Shown piece after piece: positions 1-9,600 of a stretch of DNA of 34,640 nucleotides. Origin of the DNA: Gemmatimonadaceae bacterium (lineage in GTDB: Bacteria; Gemmatimonadota; Gemmatimonadetes; Gemmatimonadales; Gemmatimonadaceae); contig JANYIN010000023.1 in NCBI GenBank assembly GCA_025362035.1, positions 1 through 34,640 on the forward strand, read 5' to 3'. A program made the position numbers and the translations under genes. Within the stretch, counting starts at the first letter, position 1. Every line of letters starts with the position of its first letter. Under the pieces are notes generated by a model. It worked only from the letters and a program-made list of their open reading frames with translations, was not told where the DNA came from and made no database searches.

Positions 1-1
1 G

Positions 2-1171
2 CATGGGATCGGCGAGCTCGTCGCCGAGATGGTGAAAGGCGGCACGCTCACCGCGACGACGGATGTGGCCGATGCGGTGGCCCGCACCGAAATTTCGCTC
101 GTCTGCGTCGGCACGCCGAGCCAATCCAATGGCGGCCTGGATCTGGCCTACGTGCGCCGCGTCGCGGCGGAGATTGGCGCCGCGCTCCGCAGCAAAGATG
201 CGTGGCATGTGGTTGTCATTCGCAGCACGGTGCTGCCCGGCACCACGGCGGATGTCGTCACGCCGATTCTCGAGCAGGCATCGGGGAAGAAGGCGGGCAT
301 CGGCTTTGGCATCTCGATGAATCCGGAGTTCCTGCGTGAAGGAACGTCCATCAAGGACTTCGACGACCCGCCGTTCACGGTAATCGGTGCGGATGACGAG
401 CGCACGGCGAATTCTGTCGCCTCCCTGTATGCCGGACTTTCGGCGCCGGTGCGCGTCGTGCCGCTGGCCGTAGCTGAGATGGTGAAGTACGCCTGTAACA
501 GCTTCCACGGACTCAAGGTGGCGTTCGGCAACGAGATCGGCAGCATCTGCAAAGCGCTCAACGTGGACAGTCACGAAGTGATGCGCATCTTCTGCGAGGA
601 TACGAAGCTGAACATCGCGCCCACGTACCTACGTCCGGGCTTTGCCTTCGGGGGTTCGTGTTTGCCGAAGGATCTGCGTGCGCTCTCGTATCGGGCACGC
701 CAACTCGACATCGACACTCCCGTGCTCGCGGCGGCGCTGTCCAGTAATGCAAGTCAGATTGCGAGAGTCTATGACATGGTGCGAGCCACGGGGGCAAAGC
801 GCGTCGGGATTCTGGGGCTCGCGTTCAAGGCGGGCACAGATGACCTGCGCGAGTCACCGATCGTGACGCTGGTGGAACGGCTGATCGGCAAGGGTGTGAA
901 CCTGGCGATCTACGACGGCCACGTGTCGCGCGCCAACCTGATTGGCGCGAACCGCGAATACATCGAGAACGAGATTCCGCACATCTGGTCGTTGATGCGC
1001 GGCTCGGTGCAGGAAGTCGTTGAATTCGGCGACGTCGTGGTGATCGGCAACGGCACGCCGGAGTTTCGCGAGATTCAGCCGTCGCTGAAGGATGGTCAGG
1101 TCGTCATCGATCTCGTGCGCGCGTTCGGCTCACGGGTTTCAGACGAGTCGTATCAGGGCATCGCATGGTGA
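2..1171 (+). CDS. GDP-mannose 6-dehydrogenase, 5'-truncated by the window edge
   Basis: NAD-dependent enzyme that oxidises GDP-mannose to GDP-mannuronate, a uronic-acid donor for EPS. The frame is open from base 2 with no stop, so the gene starts upstream; about 55-60 residues carrying the Rossmann GxGxxG are missing. Visible are the VCVGTP segment, the NPEFLREG motif followed by a run typical of GDP-mannose rather than UDP-glucose enzymes, and the catalytic Cys in FGGSCLPKD (Cys codon 659-661). The C-terminal UDPGDH domain has GLAFKAGTDDLRESP. AlgD of Pseudomonas is the best-known relative. The gene lies 64 bases before a glycosyltransferase on the same strand, so the two are probably cotranscribed. 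Family assignment is firm. GDP-mannose as substrate is inferred from motif resemblance, with another nucleotide sugar as the alternative. Confidence 0.9.
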   Translation, partial: HGIGELVAEMVKGGTLTATTDVADAVARTEISLVCVGTPSQSNGGLDLAYVRRVAAEIGAALRSKDAWHVVVIRSTVLPGTTADVVTPILEQASGKKAGIGFGISMNPEFLREGTSIKDFDDPPFTVIGADDERTANSVASLYAGLSAPVRVVPLAVAEMVKYACNSFHGLKVAFGNEIGSICKALNVDSHEVMRIFCEDTKLNIAPTYLRPGFAFGGSCLPKDLRALSYRARQLDIDTPVLAAALSSNASQIARVYDMVRATGAKRVGILGLAFKAGTDDLRESPIVTLVERLIGKGVNLAIYDGHVSRANLIGANREYIENEIPHIWSLMRGSVQEVVEFGDVVVIGNGTPEFREIQPSLKDGQVVIDLVRAFGSRVSDESYQGIAW

Positions 1172-1235
1172 TGCCCGTCGGATCGCCGTCCAGCGGAGCG
1201 CTGCGGCGGAACGGTTCGGATGGGTCATCCACGGG

Positions 1236-2435
1236 ATGATGCGACTGCTCTGGGTCAAGGCCGGGAAGCTGCTTCCGGTGGACACGGGCGGCAAGATTCG
1301 CTCATTCAACATCCTTCGACACCTCGCGGCCCGCCACGAGCTGACGCTTCTGTCGTACTATCACGGCGCGCGGGATGCACGGTACGAGGAAGACCTTTTC
1401 CGCGAATTTCCCGGCGCCGTAGTCGTGGCGGTGACGGAGCGCGGCGGACCGGCGTATCAGGCGCTTCACTACGCTCGGCGCTTTCCGATGGCGGCACCCT
1501 ACTCGGTGTCCAAGTTCACATCGGCAGCGGTCAGGAGCCGGCTGGCGGACGTGATCGCGGAACGAACGCCGCAGGTGACCGTCTGCGACTTTCTCGCCGC
1601 CTCTCTGAACTTTCCGCCCCGCCCGGTCACACCGAGCATTCTCTTTCAGCACAATGTCGAGAGCGCCCTCTGGCAGCGACAGGCTCGACACGAGAGCAAC
1701 CTGGCGAAGCGGGCGGTATTCCGAGTCGAGGCCGCCAAGATGTATCGGTATGAAACCGCGGCGCTCGGGCGGTTTCACCACGTCATCGCCGTGTCCGATC
1801 ACGACCGCGCGTTGATGACGCAGATGGCGCCGCAGACGGACATCACGGTGGTGCCCACCGGCGTCGATGTCGCGCTCTATCGCCGAGGCGATGCACCGCT
1901 TCCCTCCCGTCCGCTCGTCATGTTCCTGGGCTCGATGGACTGGCCGGCGAACATTGATGGGGTAGAGTTCTTCTGCGAGAAGGTTTGGCCCCGGGTGATC
2001 GCGAACGTACCGCTCGCGAAATTTCAGGTTGTTGGGCGCAATCCGCCACCCAGAATACGTCGACTCGGCAACGACTCGGTGGAGATCGTGGGAGGCGTGC
2101 AGTCGGTCCTGCCCCATCTGCACAACGCCGCGGTGTTCGTGGTTCCGCTCCGCATTGGCGGCGGGACGCGCCTCAAGATCTACGAAGCGATGGCAGCGGC
2201 TCTGCCAATCGTGTCCACGCGAGTCGGGGCGGAGGGGCTCGACGTGACGGACGGCAAAGACATCGTGCTCGAGGATGATCCCGCCCAATTCGCGGACGCG
2301 CTGGCTGCCCTGCTTCAGGACGGCGAGAAGCGAAGAACAATCGGCGATGCCGCGGCAGCGACGGCCGCACGCTTCGACTGGTCCGTCATAGCAACTGATT
2401 TCGAGTCCGTGCTCGAGCGGGTTGCCACGCCGTAG
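1236..2435 (+). CDS. GT-B glycosyltransferase, resembling the exosortase/EPS-associated sugar transferase type
   Basis: Cytoplasmic sugar transferase of 399 aa. The frame is open upstream to 1092, overlapping the dehydrogenase. I place the start at the ATG-ATG pair at 1236/1239, because family homology begins at MRLLWVKAGKLLPVDTGG, a typical GT-B N-terminus with the substrate loop rich in Gly. The C-terminal half has a VVPTGVD segment, FLGSMDWPANIDG, and the nucleotide-sugar binding stretch GGTRLKIYEAMAAALPIVST with the expected Glu. It resembles the glycosyltransferase type often found beside exosortase systems (TIGR03087-like). That match is from memory of the motifs, not a search. It ends 6 bases before a convergent beta-helix gene. 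Donor and acceptor sugars cannot be read from the sequence. Confidence 0.85.
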   Translation: MMRLLWVKAGKLLPVDTGGKIRSFNILRHLAARHELTLLSYYHGARDARYEEDLFREFPGAVVVAVTERGGPAYQALHYARRFPMAAPYSVSKFTSAAVRSRLADVIAERTPQVTVCDFLAASLNFPPRPVTPSILFQHNVESALWQRQARHESNLAKRAVFRVEAAKMYRYETAALGRFHHVIAVSDHDRALMTQMAPQTDITVVPTGVDVALYRRGDAPLPSRPLVMFLGSMDWPANIDGVEFFCEKVWPRVIANVPLAKFQVVGRNPPPRIRRLGNDSVEIVGGVQSVLPHLHNAAVFVVPLRIGGGTRLKIYEAMAAALPIVSTRVGAEGLDVTDGKDIVLEDDPAQFADALAALLQDGEKRRTIGDAAAATAARFDWSVIATDFESVLERVATP

Positions 2436-2441
2436 GTCGGC

Positions 2442-4079
2442 TCACGGCACGACGACGCCGGCAATCGCGGCGTTCACGGCGTTGACGTCGGCGCCAGGAT
2501 CCCGGCCATCCGTGCCCCTGTTCCTCATTCCCCCGATGAGCCGGAAGTCCAGGCCAGTAGCATTGGCGAAACCCACGGCAGCCACCGACGACAACAGGTA
2601 ATTCCCGCCGGGATAGCCGCTCCCGTTTGTAAGAATGAGGACGTTGCCTCCGAACGCGCGACTGTCCATGAAGGTGCTGATCGTCGCAGTCCCAGCCGCC
2701 AGGCCCGGTCCCTTCACCCCATACTGGCCGCCGCCAATGATGTTGTCGCGGATGATGAGGCGCACGGGCGGCGTCTGCAAGGGACCCCCAAACCCAATGC
2801 CCGAATTGGTTGGGCTGATCACGGTATTGTGCACGATCGTCAGGTCCGCAGGATTCTGATTGATCAGGAAGCCACGACCATCCCCGTTGAAGATGGGTGC
2901 CACATCGATGTTGGCGAGGATGTTGTCCTGAATCGTTATCCGCTGTAAGGGATAGCTGGTAACGTTGGGATCCGGTGCGGCCGACAGGGCGAATCCCGAG
3001 CCGGTATTCCGGACGAGATTGAGCCGGAAGGTCACGTCCTGCGTGCCGCACCACGGACAGCCGCCATCCTGATTCGTGGACTTGAGGACGATGGCGCTTC
3101 CCGCCTGACCGTGGGCCCAGTTGTTCTCCATGACGTTGCCTTCGACGAGCACGCGTTTCGCGCTCTTGAGTTCGAAGAGGTTCTTCACCAGCCACACACC
3201 CTTCCACGCCACCGGTCGGAAGAAATGATTGCGCCGGATCTCGATGTCACTCGGGACGAGGTCGCGGATTCCCGGATCCGCGCCGCCGAATGAGACAATC
3301 TCAGTCGAGGCCTCCAGGTAGTTGTTCGTAATCTTGTAGGGGCCCGGGCCGTTCCACCCGGCGATCGCTTGCGCGTCTCCCCCGACGGAGTGACAACCGG
3401 CGATGTAGCTGTCGATCACCGCACTCGCTCCGCTCTGAAGATCGATGCAGCGTCGAATGTCCAAGGTCGGGCCGGCATGCACGTAGCTCCGATCAAGAAC
3501 CAGGTTCTGAGGGACGCTGGCGTCCGTGTTCTGGGCAGTGCCGCTACCGTTTCCAAACCGTACCAGACGACCGAGCTGCGTTACGATAGGCGCCGCCGTA
3601 ATCTCGAGTCCAGCAAGGCGCCAGCCAGCCGCTCCAGGGCTTGAACCGATGACTTCGGCACCGTTGATTCGCGTGACGATACGGGCCATCATCAGCGTGT
3701 CGCTCAGTCCGACCCGTCGGCCTTCGGCCAACGAGGAGAGCATCGAACTGCGGACCGTGACCACCATTCCGGAACCGGGCGCCCGTGATGTGCCAACTTT
3801 GGCCGGGAGGTTGAAATTACCGGTATAGGTGACGCCAGCCGTGAGAACGATCTCATCGCCTGGACGTGCGCGATCCAACGCCGCCTGCAAGTCACCGCCG
3901 GCCGATACCGTCAGCCTACGCCCTGTGGCGACCGGCATCCGAGTGTCGAGATAGACGCGCGGCGTCTCGGCGACCGTCGCCTGCTGGCCCCCGGAGCTGT
4001 CGCTTCGCATGCACGCAACGACAAGAACCAAAGCCGCGCATCCGGAGGTGCTTCGAGAGTGACGACGATACGCGTGCAT
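2442..4079 (-). CDS. Right-handed parallel beta-helix lipoprotein (short paralogue)
   Basis: Exported protein of 545 aa. The ATG at 4079 overlaps the upstream acyltransferase stop as TGATG, so translation is probably coupled. A longer open frame to 4787 is a shadow of the acyltransferase and was not used. The N-terminus has basic residues (RRHSR) and a hydrophobic run ending LVVAC, a lipobox with Cys at residue 23. From about residue 55 (AGGDLQAALDRARPGDE) to the end the protein is a beta-helix with repeated hydrophobic/Asn ladders such as IEIRRNHFF, ITIQDNIL and LTIVHNTV. It contains a CPWCG motif (3045-3059). About 480 residues align closely with the C-terminal half of the 1171-aa protein of the same strand block. 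Function is unknown: glycan binding, lyase or epimerase activity are all possible for this fold. Confidence 0.87.
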   Translation of the reverse strand: MHAYRRHSRSTSGCAALVLVVACMRSDSSGGQQATVAETPRVYLDTRMPVATGRRLTVSAGGDLQAALDRARPGDEIVLTAGVTYTGNFNLPAKVGTSRAPGSGMVVTVRSSMLSSLAEGRRVGLSDTLMMARIVTRINGAEVIGSSPGAAGWRLAGLEITAAPIVTQLGRLVRFGNGSGTAQNTDASVPQNLVLDRSYVHAGPTLDIRRCIDLQSGASAVIDSYIAGCHSVGGDAQAIAGWNGPGPYKITNNYLEASTEIVSFGGADPGIRDLVPSDIEIRRNHFFRPVAWKGVWLVKNLFELKSAKRVLVEGNVMENNWAHGQAGSAIVLKSTNQDGGCPWCGTQDVTFRLNLVRNTGSGFALSAAPDPNVTSYPLQRITIQDNILANIDVAPIFNGDGRGFLINQNPADLTIVHNTVISPTNSGIGFGGPLQTPPVRLIIRDNIIGGGQYGVKGPGLAAGTATISTFMDSRAFGGNVLILTNGSGYPGGNYLLSSVAAVGFANATGLDFRLIGGMRNRGTDGRDPGADVNAVNAAIAGVVVP

Positions 4080-5350
4080 CACGCGACCCCAGCTGAGCTC
4101 TGAGGTCTCAGAGCCTCCCCACCGCCCAGCGACGGCGTCCCGGCGGACTGCGGATGGGCCGGCCTGTCCCTCTCCCCGAACCAGTGCTCGCGGAGCATGA
4201 GAAACGGATGCTCGATCAGGATGAAAGTGACCGTTGCGACCCCTGCGGAGATCGCCGTTCCGATCACCAGCCCCGCGAGGAACACCAGCACGGGCAGGTA
4301 CAGGACGCCCGAGAGGTGTGTCACTGTCCACGCCGTGCTCCCGTGGGCGAACCAGAAATGGTTCAAGTACATCCCGAACGCCAGGCGCGAAAATGGATAG
4401 AACACCCACGACCGCAGTGGGCGAGTGAGCGGCGATCGATCTGCCAGAACGAAGAACGCCAGTGATCCGTAAATCAGACTCAGCGCGAGAAAGGAAAAGA
4501 TGTTCTTGTTCAGCAGGTCGAGCGCCATCCCAAGGCTGGATCCCAACACGACCACGAGCAGCCCGAGGGTCGAGGTCCCCCAGCGTCCTTCCGCTCGAAA
4601 CAGATGGGGCCGCGAAGTGCTCAGGTACGCGATCAAGAGACCGACGAGCAGTGACTCGCAGTGCACATGGATGGGAAACTGCATTCGATCGATGATCTGG
4701 GTTGCCGGCACGCCGGCCGCAAGCAGATACCGTCGTTGCCAGACTCGCACTCCTTGCACAGCGACGAGCAGCCCGACGAGCGGCCACGCCTGTGCTCTAC
4801 GCGGGATCACGCGGGTGGTCAGGAGCAGGAGCAGAGGCACGGCGATGTAGAACTGTTCCTCGGTCGAAAGCGACCACGAGCGAGCGTACGCCGTCGTGAA
4901 GTAGTTCGACAGAAAGAGCCAGTCCGGCCATTGCGCGAGATGACCCTTCCAGATGGTCAGTATGCCGAGCATCGCAAAATACAGCGGCCAGATGCGGAAC
5001 CCTCGTCGCAGCCAGAAGCGGGGAACGCGGACGGTGCCGGTCCGGTCGAGTTCGCGCCACAACTGCTTCCCGATGAGAAAGCCGCTGAGGATGAAGAAGA
5101 GATCGACGCCGGTCCAGCCGAAATAGAAGACCGGATTATGCGCCAGGCGCAGATCTACTCCCCCAGCGGCAGGCCATTGGCTCCCCGCGTAGTGGGCGCC
5201 GATCACGAGGAATACCGCGCACGCGCGCAACGCATCGAGAGCGGGGACCTGCGAGGCGGGCCGATGGGACAGCTCGTGCCACCCCGAACGAACGATATCG
5301 AAGGCTTTCAAGAGTCTGGATCGCTCAACTGAGACTTGGAGGGGCTGCAA
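4079..5350 (-). CDS. Acyltransferase-3 family membrane protein (OafA/YrhL-like)
   Basis: Integral membrane O-acyltransferase of about 423 aa that probably acetylates an exported or nascent sugar, as known for OafA-type proteins. The N-terminal segment has LDALRACAVFLVIGAHY, the family's early membrane helix with its conserved His. This is followed by FFILSGFLIGKQLW, then RFWLRRGFRIWPLYF, and several more hydrophobic helices to about residue 385. The start is uncertain. The longest frame begins with TTG at 5350, which lies inside an out-of-frame 12-codon mini-ORF with its own purine-rich site. Another TTG at 5311 would also keep the whole domain. The stop overlaps the next gene's ATG. The acyl donor and target are not deducible. 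Confidence 0.88.
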   Translation of the reverse strand: MQPLQVSVERSRLLKAFDIVRSGWHELSHRPASQVPALDALRACAVFLVIGAHYAGSQWPAAGGVDLRLAHNPVFYFGWTGVDLFFILSGFLIGKQLWRELDRTGTVRVPRFWLRRGFRIWPLYFAMLGILTIWKGHLAQWPDWLFLSNYFTTAYARSWSLSTEEQFYIAVPLLLLLTTRVIPRRAQAWPLVGLLVAVQGVRVWQRRYLLAAGVPATQIIDRMQFPIHVHCESLLVGLLIAYLSTSRPHLFRAEGRWGTSTLGLLVVVLGSSLGMALDLLNKNIFSFLALSLIYGSLAFFVLADRSPLTRPLRSWVFYPFSRLAFGMYLNHFWFAHGSTAWTVTHLSGVLYLPVLVFLAGLVIGTAISAGVATVTFILIEHPFLMLREHWFGERDRPAHPQSAGTPSLGGGEALRPQSSAGVA

Positions 5351-5363
5351 GGAGATCTGTCAT
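5325..5363 (-). CDS. Possible 12-codon leader mini-ORF overlapping the acyltransferase start
   Basis: An ATG at 5363 is preceded by GGGGAG (5367-5372) at a short 3-base spacing and reads 12 codons (MTDLLAAPPSLS) to a TGA at 5325-5327. It is in a different frame from the acyltransferase, whose candidate TTG start lies inside it. It may couple or attenuate translation, or it may be chance. It is too short for any protein-level evidence. Confidence 0.2.
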   Translation of the reverse strand: MTDLLAAPPSLS

Positions 5364-5398
5364 TATCTCCCCACGCCGTAATGAAGGAATGCAGCGGG

Positions 5399-6535
5399 TC
5401 ACGTGCGCCCCACGCCCGCGAGCAGTCGATAGAGATCCGAGATCATCGGTATCACGGCCGCCGCCGTGAATCGCGATCGGGCAATTTGCTGACCGGCGTG
5501 TCCCATTTGCGCCCTCAACATGGAACTGTTGAGTAGTCGCTCGAGTGCGCTGGCGAGACCGGGAACATCGTTCGAATCGATCAGAAGCCCATTGACACCA
5601 TGCTCCACGGAGTCCGGCACCCCACCCACGGACGTCGCGACAACCGAACGCGCTGCGGCCATCGCCTCGACGATGGAATTCGGAAAGCCCTCGCTCAGCG
5701 AACACAATACCGAAATATCGAAGAGCCGATGGGGATTCGGAAGATTGTCCTGCATGCCGACGAACCGCACGATCTGGCCAAGGTTTAGGTCTGCGGTGCG
5801 CGCTTCGAGCGCTGCGCGCTCGGGGCCCTCTCCCATCACGACCAGAACGAGATTGGGGAAGCGCGGCTGAAGGAGGGACATGGCGTCGAGCAGCATCCGG
5901 TGATTCTTGATCGCCCGCAGATTCGCGACGATGCCGACAACCAGTGCCTCGGCCGGCAACGCGAGCGCAATGCGCATCTGCGCGAGCCACGAAAGTTCTG
6001 GAAGGTCGAATGCCGCCTCATCGACAAAATTCGGTATGACGACGATCCGCCGCGCCGGAACGTCATCAACGGAAGCCAGCGAGGCGCCGACCACTGCGCT
6101 GTTCGCGAGCACACGGTCGGACAGGCGGTACGCAATCCGGTTGCCCACGCCGTGCGCGGTGCTGATGCTGCCCCAACGCTTGCTGGTGATTACAGCGCGA
6201 GTGCCGCCCAGCCTCGCCCACGCCCCGGCGAAGACGTTCGCGTACCGGTCGTGAGCATGGACGACGTCGACTCGGTCTCGATGCAGGAACCGCATGAAAC
6301 GCCACCCCTGAGCGATCATGCTGCTCCCGTACAGGCTGCGTACCGGAAAGACGTCGATCGGTACACCCGCCGCCTCGAAGCGCGGCCGCAGGGCACCGTC
6401 TCCTCGAAAGCAGGCCACCGACAGCTTGAACATGGAACGGTCGAGGCGCTCTGCTATGCGCACCGCGTTCATTTCGGTGCCACCAACGCCGAGGCTATCG
6501 AGGCAGAAGACGACACGAACCGGACGACGCGACAT
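5399..6535 (-). CDS. GT4 family glycosyltransferase
   Basis: Retaining GT-B glycosyltransferase of 378 aa, probably adding one sugar to the EPS repeat unit at the inner membrane. I chose the ATG at 6535 because the family N-terminus begins there: RVVFCLDSLGVGGTEMNAVR has the Gly-rich acceptor loop. The extra 38 upstream codons look like non-coding sequence. The middle has VVIPNFVDEAAF and VLVVMGEGPERAALE. The C-terminal nucleotide-sugar site is LSEGFPNSIVEAMAAARSVVAT, with the E-x7-E pair typical of GT4, followed by GGVPDSVEHG. It lies between the large Big_2/beta-helix gene (142 bases upstream) and the acyltransferase (48 bases downstream), all on one strand. Sugar specificity is unknown. 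Confidence 0.9.
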   Translation of the reverse strand: MSRRPVRVVFCLDSLGVGGTEMNAVRIAERLDRSMFKLSVACFRGDGALRPRFEAAGVPIDVFPVRSLYGSSMIAQGWRFMRFLHRDRVDVVHAHDRYANVFAGAWARLGGTRAVITSKRWGSISTAHGVGNRIAYRLSDRVLANSAVVGASLASVDDVPARRIVVIPNFVDEAAFDLPELSWLAQMRIALALPAEALVVGIVANLRAIKNHRMLLDAMSLLQPRFPNLVLVVMGEGPERAALEARTADLNLGQIVRFVGMQDNLPNPHRLFDISVLCSLSEGFPNSIVEAMAAARSVVATSVGGVPDSVEHGVNGLLIDSNDVPGLASALERLLNSSMLRAQMGHAGQQIARSRFTAAAVIPMISDLYRLLAGVGRT

Positions 6536-6677
6536 GTGAGCGGTACTCTGGTGCGGTGAACAAGACGGTCGCAGCCGCGAGCACGCCCTCCATGCGTCGC
6601 CGGTCCGACGCCCCTTCGCTATACCGCGCTCAGCGCCGCCGGTTCCCAAGCGTGTCCTGGCGATCGACCGCCGGAGG

Positions 6678-9600
6678 TCAGGGAACGATGACTCCGGCAG
6701 TCGCCGCGTTGACCCTGTCGATGTCGGCGCCGACGTCGCGTCCGTCCGAGCCCCTGCTCTTCAACATGCTGTTCGGCGCGAGATGGAAATCCAGGCCCGC
6801 CGCGTTTACGAACCCCACCGAAGACAAGCTCGCCGGATAGAAGCCGATGGTAGGATAGCCTACCGACGTCACTGTCGGAAGCGCATTGGCGATGAAGTAC
6901 CCCTCGGGATTGAACTGGAGCAGCGTCGCGGTCCCGGGACTCAGCCCAGGACCCTTCACCCCGTAGAGGCCCCCGCCGACGATGTTGTCTCGCATGCTGA
7001 GGCGGACCGGCGGTGTCAGTGAAGGCCCCCCAAACGTCACGGCGGAGTTCGTCGGGCTCACCACCGTGTTGTGGACGATGGTGATATCGGTGGGATTCTG
7101 ATTGATCAGAAAGCCACGTCCATCTCCGTTGAACGTCGGAGCCACATCGATGTTGGCGACGACGTTGTCCTGAATCGTGATTCGCTGCAGCGGGAAGTTC
7201 GTGACGTTCGGATCCGGATCGGCGGACAGCACGAAGCCGGCGCCAGTGTTCATGATGATGTTGTAGCGGAAGGTGATGTCCTGCGTGCCGCACCAGGGAC
7301 AGCCGCCGCTCTGGTTTGTGGACTTCAGATTGACGGCACTTCCTCCCTGTCCGTCCTGCCAATTATTCTGGAAGATGTTACCCTCGACGAGCGTGCGCTT
7401 CGACGATTTCGACTCGTAAAGATTCTTCACCAACCACACGCCCTTCCAGGCGACCGGCTTGAAGAAATGATTGTGTCGAATTTCGATGTCGCTCGGCACG
7501 AGGTTCTGGATGTCTGGATCGGAGCCGCCGAAGCTGAGATTTTCGGTGGACGCCTCGAGATAGTTGTTCACGATCTTGTAGGGGCCTGGACCGTTCCACC
7601 CCGCGATCGCTTGCGCGTCAGCGCCCGAGTCGTGGATCTCGCTGATGTACGAATCGATGATCGCTGTTGACGCGGACTGCAGGCTGATGGCACGGCGAAC
7701 GAATTGCGTCGGTGTGCCATGGATGAAGACGCGATCGAGCACCAGGTCATGCGCCACCAGCGGCAAGCTCGTCTGGCCGCCCCCGCCGCCATCGCCGAAG
7801 CGAATGAGACCGGTATTGCCCGTGTTCGTCGGCGACACCGAGATCTCGATTCCGATGATGCGATAGTGATGGGCACCAAGAACGGTATTGAAGGCGCCTT
7901 GATTCGTTGGGCTCAGGACAATCGGCAACTGCGCCGCCGCCGCGATAGCGGGTGTCATGCGCGACCCCTCAGGCGGCAGAAGCGTGGTGTTCAGCGGACG
8001 GATCGTGATCCACTTCGTGCTGCTGGTGTTCTTGTTTTGAAGCAGGAAGTTGCCGGTGAACGTCGCACCATTGGCCAGCGCCACCACATCGCCCGGTTGT
8101 GCCGCGTTGAGAGCCGCCTGGAGGTTGCCACCGGCATTGACCGTAATGACGCTGCCACCCACATCAGGTGCCGGAGGCGCAGCGGTATTCATGAAGACCT
8201 GCGGGAGCGCCGCCCCGGCTTCCAGCGGGTGCCCTTGGGTATTGAACACGATGCTGCCACTCACCGTCGGCGTATTCGTATACGTCGTCGCGGTAATGGT
8301 GACGGGGCCGGCGATGCCCTTGCCGACGATCGACACCAGGCCAGTTGGTGATACCGTTGCCTGGGCGGGATTGCTCGTCGACCACCCGATCGGAGCGCTC
8401 AGCACCGGATTCCCGTTCACGTCCAGGATCTGCGTCGTTAGCTGGGTCGTCTGGCCCCATAGCAACATGGTGTTGGCGTTCGACACCGAAATGCTCGCGA
8501 TGGGCGGAATGGTGACCGTGATGAGGATGATGGCCGTTCTTCCCTCGCTCGATGCAACAATGCCGCCCGATCCCGGGCCAATCGCCGTAATCAGTCCCGT
8601 TGCCGCATCGACCGTGGCAACTGCCGGGGTGACGTAGGACCACGCCAGTGCTCTACCGGTCAACACGCTGCCGGTCGTATCGCGCAAGACGGCCACCGCC
8701 TGCGTCGTGCGACCGGCAACCAGTGTCGTGCTTCCGACGGAAATCGTAATCGTCTTGACGGGAGGCGGTATGACGACCACCGTCGCAGTGCCTACGGTTC
8801 CGGAGTTGGTGGCTGAAATGACGGCCGTTCCCACTCCGACCGCGGACACCACGCCGATAGAGTTCACGATGGCAACCGCGGGACTCGAGCTGGACCAGGT
8901 GATCGGCGAAAGTGATGTGATGACCGTGCCCGTCGAATCGCGCAGCGACGCTGTCGCCTGGACGACGTTGCCGGGACTCAGCGTGTCGGGATTGGCGAGA
9001 CTGACGAAGACGGTGACGGTCTTTGGCGGTTGATTGGATATCGCGCCAACCTGTACGGACAAGCTCCCGACCTTTCCGCCGCTGGTCGCGCTGATCAGGG
9101 CGGTCCCGGGGGCAACACCCGTGATCACCCCGCTCGACGTGACGGTCGCGATGTTCGTCGCACTCGATGACCATGTGAATGCGGTGCCGACCAGCACGTT
9201 GCCAAGCGTATCGTGTGGTATTGCAACGGCAGGCGTCGATTGACCGGGACTCAGTGCTGCAACGAGCGTGGACACAGCAATGGTCGCCACCGGCAACGCT
9301 GAGGAACTACCAACAGTCAGGGAAGCGCTCCCGCTCACGCCACCGCTCGAAGCGGACACCACGACGGAGCCGAGCGCAATGCCAGTCAGTACTCCCAGCG
9401 GCGAAACGGTCGCGACCGACGGGTTCGAGCTTGTCCAGAGGATCGGTCGATTGGACAGCACGGCACCGGTGGAATCTCGCGCGGTTGCCGTGACCTGAGT
9501 CGTCTGCCCGATCGCAATCAGCGGGACGCTCACGACCACGGCAATCGACTTGACCGAGGATGGCGCGAGGGAGACCACGACGGTGGCGGTACCGGTGACG

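Noticed and set aside
1302-2288. 328-codon open frame on the minus strand
   Set aside because: Antisense to the glycosyltransferase at 1236-2435; His/Arg-rich, without motif.
4080-4787. N-terminal extension of the short beta-helix protein (frame open to 4787)
   Set aside because: It overlaps the acyltransferase coding region in another frame, and a lipoprotein signal begins exactly at the ATG at 4079.
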